This document shows positions 55,317 through 61,539 of a DNA stretch of 64,000 nt, one piece after another. A program made the translations under genes and the position numbers. Source of the stretch: Aedoeadaptatus urinae (GTDB lineage: Bacteria; Bacillota; Clostridia; Tissierellales; Peptoniphilaceae); assembly GCF_900155585.1 (NCBI RefSeq), contig NZ_LT707418.1, positions 372,001 to 436,000 on the forward strand. Reading direction: 5' to 3'. A model generated the notes under the pieces. The model was not told where the DNA came from. It searched no databases and saw only the letters and a program-made list of their open reading frames with translations. Numbering within the stretch: position 1 is the stretch's first letter; every line of letters begins with the position of its first letter.

Positions 55317-55917
55317 AAAAGGGGTCTATATAGCCGATTTCTCTAGCTTTTTGTACCATTTCTTGGTAATTTTTTACGTCTAACTTGCCGTAAATGCGAT
55401 TTAATAAAACGGCCAGGGAAGAGGTGGACATATAGGCTTCTTTTGCGACTTCTTTTCGTGATTTTCCCGAGGCATAGAGGCGGAGAATTTTTAATTCGTT
55501 TTCCGTGAGCTTTTCCTGAAGATGTTTCTTAGAGGAAAAATACCTTTTGTTCTCCAAGCAAACCCCTCGTATCTTCGCTAAAAGACTTTGGGTCGACTCT
55601 TCTTTCGAAATAAAACCCATACAGCCCATATTCTTGGCCTTTTCCCGGTAAAAATCAAGATTATAGCCCGATAAAATCAACACTTTTACACCGTAATCCC
55701 GTATCAACGCTTTGCTTAACTCCAGACCGTTTTCTCCCTTCGCCATACCGTCCAGATTAATGTCTATAAGAAGAAGATCGTAGGTCTCTTCTTGTAATTT
55801 GTCTTTTATGTCTTTCATTTTCTCCGGAATATCCACCCGGATTTTCCCGCCGGATTCTAAATCCATCTTCAAGCATTGGGCCAGCATTTTATGATCTTCG
55901 ATTAACATAATCCTCAT
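55315..55917 (-). CDS. Response regulator, LuxR/NarL-type
   Basis: A 200-residue response regulator. Receiver domain with acidic pocket IED and phosphoacceptor D52 (LLLIDINLDG), conserved switch residues SGYN and K in FISKEES. C-terminal LuxR-type helix-turn-helix (ENELKILRLYASGKSRKEVAKEAYMS). The family pairs with HisKA_3 kinases as here. I chose MRIMLIEDHK, seven bases after AAGGAG; it overlaps the kinase gene by 29 bases. Probable regulator of the adjacent transporter operon. Confidence 0.88.
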   Translation of the reverse strand: MRIMLIEDHKMLAQCLKMDLESGGKIRVDIPEKMKDIKDKLQEETYDLLLIDINLDGMAKGENGLELSKALIRDYGVKVLILSGYNLDFYREKAKNMGCMGFISKEESTQSLLAKIRGVCLENKRYFSSKKHLQEKLTENELKILRLYASGKSRKEVAKEAYMSTSSLAVLLNRIYGKLDVKNYQEMVQKAREIGYIDPF

Positions 55918-57451
55918 AGATCCGCTCCTTTTTAACCGGTACATTCACATAGAAGGCCAGGTACTTTTCCTCTCCTTCTCGGCCTTCTTCTACCCGAAAT
56001 ACTCCGTCCAGCCGTTTGGTTTCGAAATCCAATAATTTCAAGCCGGTGCTCCGGCCCGCACCTTCCTCCAAGTAATCGCCGTGATTTATCATGGACAGAT
56101 GAATCTCCTTTTGTTTTTCCTCCAAATGAATTTCGGCGTAATCGCCCTTTCCGTGCTTGAAAAGATTGCTCACCAATTCGTAAAGGGCTTTATACAGAAA
56201 GCTGTCGTAGGGGCCGGGCACTGAAAAGTCCTCGGAACAAGTGAAGTCTATTAGTATGCCCCGATTTTGATACTTGTCTTCCAAATCCTTAATAAGGCCG
56301 TAGTAATTGTTGCTTAAGCTTTCCTTCGAACTTAAGATTGGGTCATAGGCATTCAATTCTTGGCGGATTTTTTTAATGTCGTTGGAGAGAATTTCCAGAA
56401 TTTGATCCCTCTCGGAAAAAGACGGGGCCTTTTGAACCAGCTTCTGTACGAGAATAATGTCCTGCAAAATCATATCGTGGAGAAAACGAGTGTTTTTCTC
56501 GGAGTAAAGCCGCGCATACTTATCCAACAGGAGATTTTCCTTTCCCCTGTTCAGGAGGCTGCCTATCTCTTCCCGGCTCAGGTCGCGGTAATTGAAGTAA
56601 TTGGAGACCATGACGAAAAACGCGCTCAAGTAAAGGGAGAGAAAGAAGATTTCGGTAAATTTCCTTGGAAAACCGTTGACGATAAAAAGGATGAGAAAAA
56701 TCACAGAGCAAAACTTCGCCCACTCTTTAAAAGACGGGACAAAGGCTTTGAGGGATAAATGACACGCTTTTGTAAGCAAATAGATTAAGATGGCGGCTAA
56801 GACGGCCATCATATAAAATTCCTCGTAATTCTCAAAATAATTCCACAGGGAAGAGAGATAGAAACTTCCCCATAAATACAAGACCAGGAAGACCGCAGTC
56901 GACACCATAATCCGGTAACTATAAAGGCCCCGCCCCTGTATTTCTTTCTTTTTGACCAGGAAAAAAAGAAGGGGAAACAAACAGAAAATAAAGTAGACCC
57001 CCATGTATAGAAAGTTGACCTCCAGAGAAGAAAAGGTCGATAGAAGAAAGATAGCAAAAAAAGCGATGAGGGTCAAAAGACGAAAAGGACCGAAGCGAAA
57101 GTGCCCTTCCAAAACGATATCCATATAGGAAAAAATCAGCTGAAGAACAAAAAAGTAGCGAAGAAGAATGTCATTGACCAGATACGCAACGATGAAATCT
57201 TCCGAGATAAAATAAAGGGGAATCAAAAGTAGAGTGGTGCAAACCCGATAGACGTAATTTTTTTCTCTCTCCTCAAGCAGAATAAAGAAAGAGATAAAAT
57301 TCGTGAGCGTAAAAAGACCGGTTAAGGCGACGATATGAAAACTGCTGCCGCCTTTTTTTACGGCAACTAAATAAAACCAATAAAGGGCCAGCTGGGTCAG
57401 GCAATGGCTCCAAAGCAAGATCGGTTTTTTATACGGCAAAAATCGATTCAC
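55889..57451 (-). CDS. Sensor histidine kinase, multi-pass membrane
   Basis: A 520-residue kinase. Residues 1-285 hold about eight membrane segments with no large extracytoplasmic loop, so the signal is probably sensed within the membrane. Then a HisKA_3-like dimerisation region with H325 in RFLHDMILQDI, and an HATPase domain with N429 (ALYELVSNLFKHG). The G1 box reads INHGD instead of the usual DNG, so ATP binding should be checked. It has a GTG start after GAGGAGG and is the first gene after promoter B. Confidence 0.87.
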   Translation of the reverse strand: MNRFLPYKKPILLWSHCLTQLALYWFYLVAVKKGGSSFHIVALTGLFTLTNFISFFILLEEREKNYVYRVCTTLLLIPLYFISEDFIVAYLVNDILLRYFFVLQLIFSYMDIVLEGHFRFGPFRLLTLIAFFAIFLLSTFSSLEVNFLYMGVYFIFCLFPLLFFLVKKKEIQGRGLYSYRIMVSTAVFLVLYLWGSFYLSSLWNYFENYEEFYMMAVLAAILIYLLTKACHLSLKAFVPSFKEWAKFCSVIFLILFIVNGFPRKFTEIFFLSLYLSAFFVMVSNYFNYRDLSREEIGSLLNRGKENLLLDKYARLYSEKNTRFLHDMILQDIILVQKLVQKAPSFSERDQILEILSNDIKKIRQELNAYDPILSSKESLSNNYYGLIKDLEDKYQNRGILIDFTCSEDFSVPGPYDSFLYKALYELVSNLFKHGKGDYAEIHLEEKQKEIHLSMINHGDYLEEGAGRSTGLKLLDFETKRLDGVFRVEEGREGEEKYLAFYVNVPVKKERIYEDYVNRRS

Positions 57452-57485
57452 GGCTTCCTCCTCACGTTAATTAGTCTCTATTTTA

Positions 57486-57491
57486 ATCATA
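57486..57491 (-). promoter_or_regulatory. -10 box of promoter B (sensor kinase operon)
   Basis: TATGAT on the minus strand, 24 bp after the shared 16-bp motif, and about 40 bases before the kinase start. No consensus -35. Confidence 0.6.
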
Positions 57492-57515
57492 CTGAATTGA
57501 AAAGGAAATTTCACC

Positions 57516-57531
57516 TAACTTTTGTCCGAAC
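57516..57531 (-). promoter_or_regulatory. Shared 16-bp motif, site B (putative response-regulator site)
   Basis: GTTCGGACAAAAGTTA on the minus strand, identical to site A and at the same 24-bp distance from the -10. Suggests the kinase/regulator operon is autoregulated together with the transporter operon. Confidence 0.7.
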
Positions 57532-57645
57532 ATCATTGGAGCCGTCCTCCGATGTTTGATGATTGATCTAAAGTGAAAATGGATTCCTCCCCTTTCGGCA
57601 AAGGATTTGCTCTTACTCAACGCAAAAACACGCCACAAACTAAAG

Positions 57646-57688
57646 TGACCCCCAAAGATGGATTTCTTGGTCCAACTTTTGGGGGTCA
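57646..57688. repeat. Inverted-repeat mini-element with IS3-like ends
   Basis: TGACCCCCAAAGATGGA and the inverse of TGACCCCCAAAAGTTGGA face each other across eight bases (TTTCTTGG). The arms differ by one gap and one mismatch. They look like the two ends of an IS3-family element with its body deleted. It lies between the kinase promoter and the EF-G-like gene. The remaining stretch back to site B holds nothing else I can identify. Confidence 0.6.
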
Positions 57689-57713
57689 GTGCATTTCGGA
57701 TGCCTTTTTGATT

Positions 57714-59771
57714 TTATTCTTTTTTAGATTTTTCGATGATTTCCTCCGCCAGTTGTGCCGGCACTTCTTCGTAGCGAACGAATTCCATGGTGAAGGAACC
57801 TCGGCCTTGGGTCATGGCCCGAAGGTCGATGGCGTATTCATACATTTCCGCTTGCGGCGCTTCGGCCATAATCAGCTGACCGCCGCCGGGTTGTTGGTCC
57901 ATCCCCAGGATTCTTCCCCGGCGTTTGTTCATGTCGCCCATAACATCGCCCATGTATTCATCGGGCACGGCCACTTCAACGGCCATAATGGGCTCTAAGA
58001 GCACGGGCTTGGCTTCGGCGATCCCCTTCTTAAAGGCGATGGATGCCGCCATTTTAAAGCTGACTTCGTTGGAGTCAACATCGTGGTAGCTGCCGTCGTA
58101 GAGAACGGCCTTGACGCCTGTTACGGGGAAGCCGGCGAGAACGCCTTTTTCCATGGATTCTTCCAAGCCCTTTTCGACAGCCGGGAAGTAGTTTCTCGGC
58201 ACGCTGCCGCCGAAGACTTCTTCGTCGAAGACAAAGCCTTCGTCGGTGGGTTCGAAGCGAATCCAAACGTCGCCGTATTGACCGGCGCCGCCGGATTGTT
58301 TTTTGTGCTTGCCTTGAACGGAGGCGGTGCCGCGAATGGTTTCTCTATAGGGAACGATAAAGGGCACTTTCTTTACTTCGACGCCGAAGGTGTTCTTTAA
58401 TTTGTCCAGGATGACGTCCAGGTGCACATTGCCTTGGCCGCCGATGGTCATTTGTTTCGTTTCGGCATTGCGGTTGAGGACGATGCCCGGGTCTTCGTCT
58501 TGGAGCTTGCGAAGGGAGGTGGTGAGTTTTTCTTCGTCGTTTTTCGATGCCGCTTCAATGGCATAGAAGTAAACGGGTTGCGGCATTTTCACGCGCTTGT
58601 ACACGACCTTGTGGGCCTTGTCGCAAAGGGTGTCGCCGGTCTTCGTTACGGTAAGCTTCGCCACGGCGCCGATGTCGCCGGCGTGGATGGCATCCACAGG
58701 AAGCTGTTCCTTGCCGCGGATGACGAAAATACCGGTGTTCTTTTCTTCCACGTCTTGAGAGCTGTTAAACAGAGCCGTGTCCTTGGATATGGTGCCGCTC
58801 AGGACCTTGAAGATGGAAATCTTTCCGACGTAGGGGTCGGTAATGGTTTTAAATACCACGGCGGAGAAGGGATCGGTGTCGGAGATCGTGCGTTCTTCTC
58901 CCGATTCGTAGCGGAAGCCAGTGTGGGCCCGTTCGTCGTCCGGTGCGGGCATGTAGTTGACGATGGTATTCAGCAAAATGTCGATGCCGATGCCTTTTTC
59001 AGCACTGCCGACCAAGAGGGGTACGGCATCGCCGTTTAAGAGAGCGGCGGTGACACCGCGGAGCAGTTCGTCGCGGGTGAATTTTTCGCCGCTGAAGTAT
59101 TTGTCCATAAGGACTTCGTCGCTTTCGGCGACGACTTCGGCGATTTCTTCATACATACGCTCCGTGGCCTTCACTTGGTCGTGATTCAATTCCACTTCTT
59201 CCGGAGCGGCGTTTTTATATTCAAAGCCTTTTTGGAAAATAACGTCGGTGACGCCGACGAAGTTTTCACCTTCGCCGATGGGAACGGAGAAGGGAATAAC
59301 CTTTTTGCCGAAGAGGCTTTCGATTTGTTCCATGAGTTCGCGGAAATTGACGTTTTCTCCGTCGATCTTGTTGACGAAGATAATACGGGGCAGACCGATT
59401 TCTTCCGTATATTTCCACATTCTTTCCGAACCGACTTGCACGCCGGCGGTGGCATCGATAATCATCAGCGCCGCTTCCGCTGCGCGAAGTGCGCCCATGG
59501 CTTCACTGATAAAGTCCATGTAACCGGGCGTGTCGATTATATTTAATTTCATCTTTCGCCATTCGATAGGAATAATGCTGGTACCGATGGATGTACCTCG
59601 TTCTTTTTCTTCTTTAGAAAAGTCGGAGAGGGTATTTTTTTGATCCACGTGGCCGATTTGTTTTGTGGCACCGGATTGGTACAGGAGCGCTTCTGTTAGG
59701 TTGGTCTTGCCCGATCCGCTGTGCCCGACCAGGGCCAAGTTACGGACTTCCCTCGTGTTGTATGCTTTCAT
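57714..59771 (-). CDS. Elongation factor G-like GTPase (EF-G paralogue)
   Basis: A 685-residue translational GTPase with the five-domain EF-G layout. G1 reads NLALVGHSGSGKTNL rather than the AHIDAGKTT of canonical EF-G; G3 DTPGYMDF and G4 NKID are intact, and domains IV-V end with MTQGRGSFTMEFVRYEEVP. This sequence type is the EF-G-like subgroup (FusA2 or similar) found beside a normal fusA in many anaerobes; translocation may not be its job. Its promoter has a perfect TATAAT. It is not a ribosome-protection Tet protein as far as can be judged. Confidence 0.9.
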   Translation of the reverse strand: MKAYNTREVRNLALVGHSGSGKTNLTEALLYQSGATKQIGHVDQKNTLSDFSKEEKERGTSIGTSIIPIEWRKMKLNIIDTPGYMDFISEAMGALRAAEAALMIIDATAGVQVGSERMWKYTEEIGLPRIIFVNKIDGENVNFRELMEQIESLFGKKVIPFSVPIGEGENFVGVTDVIFQKGFEYKNAAPEEVELNHDQVKATERMYEEIAEVVAESDEVLMDKYFSGEKFTRDELLRGVTAALLNGDAVPLLVGSAEKGIGIDILLNTIVNYMPAPDDERAHTGFRYESGEERTISDTDPFSAVVFKTITDPYVGKISIFKVLSGTISKDTALFNSSQDVEEKNTGIFVIRGKEQLPVDAIHAGDIGAVAKLTVTKTGDTLCDKAHKVVYKRVKMPQPVYFYAIEAASKNDEEKLTTSLRKLQDEDPGIVLNRNAETKQMTIGGQGNVHLDVILDKLKNTFGVEVKKVPFIVPYRETIRGTASVQGKHKKQSGGAGQYGDVWIRFEPTDEGFVFDEEVFGGSVPRNYFPAVEKGLEESMEKGVLAGFPVTGVKAVLYDGSYHDVDSNEVSFKMAASIAFKKGIAEAKPVLLEPIMAVEVAVPDEYMGDVMGDMNKRRGRILGMDQQPGGGQLIMAEAPQAEMYEYAIDLRAMTQGRGSFTMEFVRYEEVPAQLAEEIIEKSKKE

Positions 59772-59823
59772 TAATTTGTTCCTCCTATCGTGAATTTCCT
59801 CGCGGAAACGTTTTTATGCCTAA

Positions 59824-59852
59824 ATTATATCATAGCCCGATGTAATTTTCAT
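59824..59852 (-). promoter_or_regulatory. Promoter of the EF-G-like gene
   Basis: ATGAAA, 17 bp, TATAAT with an upstream TG (extended -10) on the minus strand, about 50 bases before the start. Confidence 0.7.
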
Positions 59853-59913
59853 TCTTCCCCGGCCTTTCGTCGGATTTTTATCTCGCCACGGTCCGTATAC
59901 TAATTTTCGCTCA

Positions 59914-59938
59914 CAAAAAAAACGAGCCGAAGCTCGTT
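59914..59938 (-). terminator. Terminator after the desulfhydrase gene
   Basis: AACGAGC, TTCG loop, GCTCGTT and eight T residues on the minus strand, 10 bases after the stop. Confidence 0.92.
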
Positions 59939-59947
59939 CTTTCAATA

Positions 59948-60925
59948 TTATTTTCGAAGCAGCTCTTCCATTTGCCGACGGGTCCAGCCGAAGGCGCCGC
60001 CGGAGTGGATAAAGAGAATATTTTCTTTGCCTTCCCAGCGTCCGTCTAAAATCTCGGAAATGGTGCCGTACATGGCTTTGCCGGTGTAGACCGGATCCAG
60101 GATGATTCCCGTTTGGGAAACGAAGTCCCAAATAAATTCCAGCTCTTCGGGACGACTCAGGGCGTAGCCCCGGCCTTCGTAGCCGCCGATGACGGTGACG
60201 GCGTCCGCGGGCACGGAGGTGCCCTTTAATTCGTTCATCTCGGCGATAATCGGCGGAAGCAGTTCCTTTTCGACGACCTCCTTCGGCGAGGAAATGGAAA
60301 TGCCGACGATCTCCTTGCCCGCATTGTGAATGGCGTTGCCGTAAACGAGACCTGCTAACATGCCGGCGCTGCCGGTGACGCAGATGACGGCATCGAAGTT
60401 GATGCCCATGTCTTTTTCTTCTTCGAGAATTTCTTCGAAGCATTCCACGTAGCCGAAGCTTCCCAGGCCGTTGCTGCCGCCCATGGGAATGATGTCCACG
60501 GACTTGCCTTCTTTTTCCAGCTCCTCTTTCCACGATGCCATGATGGCGTCGCGATGGTTGTCGTAATCTTCCTGGGAGACGAAGCGAATGTCCGCCCCTG
60601 CCAGGCGATCCAAAAAGAGATTGCCCTCTTCGGGATAATCCTCGCTGCCCGTTAAAAGCAGGTGGCACTTAAATCCCAGTCGGGCACAGGCCATGGCCGT
60701 GGCCCGGGCGTGATTGCTTTGCACGGCGCCGGTGGTAATAATGTCCGTGGCGCCGTCGTCCAATGCCTTTTCAAGCAAGTATTCCAGCTTACGAATTTTA
60801 TTGCCCGTCACCGACAGGCCCGTTAAATCGTCTCGTTTAATATAGAGGTTGATGGGCAGATCCGCATCCATAAGTTGAACCGGTTCGATGCGGGTCGGCG
60901 TATTGGCTAAAGATAATTTTTTCAT
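59948..60925 (-). CDS. D-cysteine desulfhydrase-like PLP enzyme
   Basis: A 325-residue PLP-dependent enzyme of the DcyD/ACC-deaminase family. N-terminal LYIKRDDLTGLSVTGNKIRKLEYL with the PLP lysine at K43; TGAVQSNHARATA is the family phosphate loop. DcyD breaks D-cysteine into pyruvate, ammonia and sulfide; ACC deaminase is the other activity in the family, and sequence alone does not decide. The ATG lies eight bases after GAGGTG. Third gene of the ileS run; D-cysteine removal beside an aminoacyl-tRNA synthetase would fit detoxification. Confidence 0.87.
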   Translation of the reverse strand: MKKLSLANTPTRIEPVQLMDADLPINLYIKRDDLTGLSVTGNKIRKLEYLLEKALDDGATDIITTGAVQSNHARATAMACARLGFKCHLLLTGSEDYPEEGNLFLDRLAGADIRFVSQEDYDNHRDAIMASWKEELEKEGKSVDIIPMGGSNGLGSFGYVECFEEILEEEKDMGINFDAVICVTGSAGMLAGLVYGNAIHNAGKEIVGISISSPKEVVEKELLPPIIAEMNELKGTSVPADAVTVIGGYEGRGYALSRPEELEFIWDFVSQTGIILDPVYTGKAMYGTISEILDGRWEGKENILFIHSGGAFGWTRRQMEELLRK

Positions 60926-60933
60926 TGAACACC

Positions 60934-61539
60934 TCAATAAGAATATCCATCTTTTTTATCAGCTCGACGAAGCACCTGCCACGCGCCGTTTTCGTAGGCG
61001 CAGATCCCGAGACCCAAGCTTTCGGCAATGGGTCCGGACCAGAAATCGCGAACCGCCACGCCTTCCATGACGTGATAGAGGGCCCGTATGCTGACGCCGT
61101 GACCGACGATAAGGACGTGCTCGTCCTGCGTCTGTTCCAGGCGCCGCAAAAAAGCTTCCGTCTTTCGGTAAAGGTCGTGAAAATCCATGAGGCCTTCCCG
61201 GTGATACTTCTCCGGCGTCTTTAAATAAAGGCGGGAGATGGGATCTTTTAAAATGTCTTTAAAAAGCATCCCCTCCCAAGGCCCCAAGGGCAACTCGCGA
61301 AGTGCTTCTACTTCTATTATGGGCACAGATCGCGATTTTAGCAAGCCCTCCGCTGTCTTTCGGGCCCGCTTTAAGTCCGAGGTGTAACAGCGGTCGAAGG
61401 GCACGGAGGCCAACTCCTCTCTCATGGATTCAATGGCCGCCTGTCCTTCCCGGGTGATGGGCGAATCCATTTGCCCCTGGATGCGATCCTCGCGGTTCCA
61501 CTCCGTCTCCGCGTGGCGCAGGATATAGAGCTTCATCAT
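60934..61539 (-). CDS. Histidine phosphatase family protein
   Basis: A 201-residue phosphoglycerate-mutase-like phosphatase. Catalytic RHAET near the N-terminus (R8, H9) with CYTSDLKRARKTAEGL and the second histidine in IVGHGVSIRAL. Substrate unknown; cofactor-dependent mutase is possible but the length favours a broad phosphatase. The ATG follows the ileS stop directly, so it is co-transcribed. Confidence 0.88.
   Translation of the reverse strand: MMKLYILRHAETEWNREDRIQGQMDSPITREGQAAIESMREELASVPFDRCYTSDLKRARKTAEGLLKSRSVPIIEVEALRELPLGPWEGMLFKDILKDPISRLYLKTPEKYHREGLMDFHDLYRKTEAFLRRLEQTQDEHVLIVGHGVSIRALYHVMEGVAVRDFWSGPIAESLGLGICAYENGAWQVLRRADKKDGYSY

Noticed and set aside
59820-60668. 282-codon minus-strand frame rich in Arg and Gly
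   Set aside because: Out-of-frame reading of the desulfhydrase gene; composition is that of a shadow frame.
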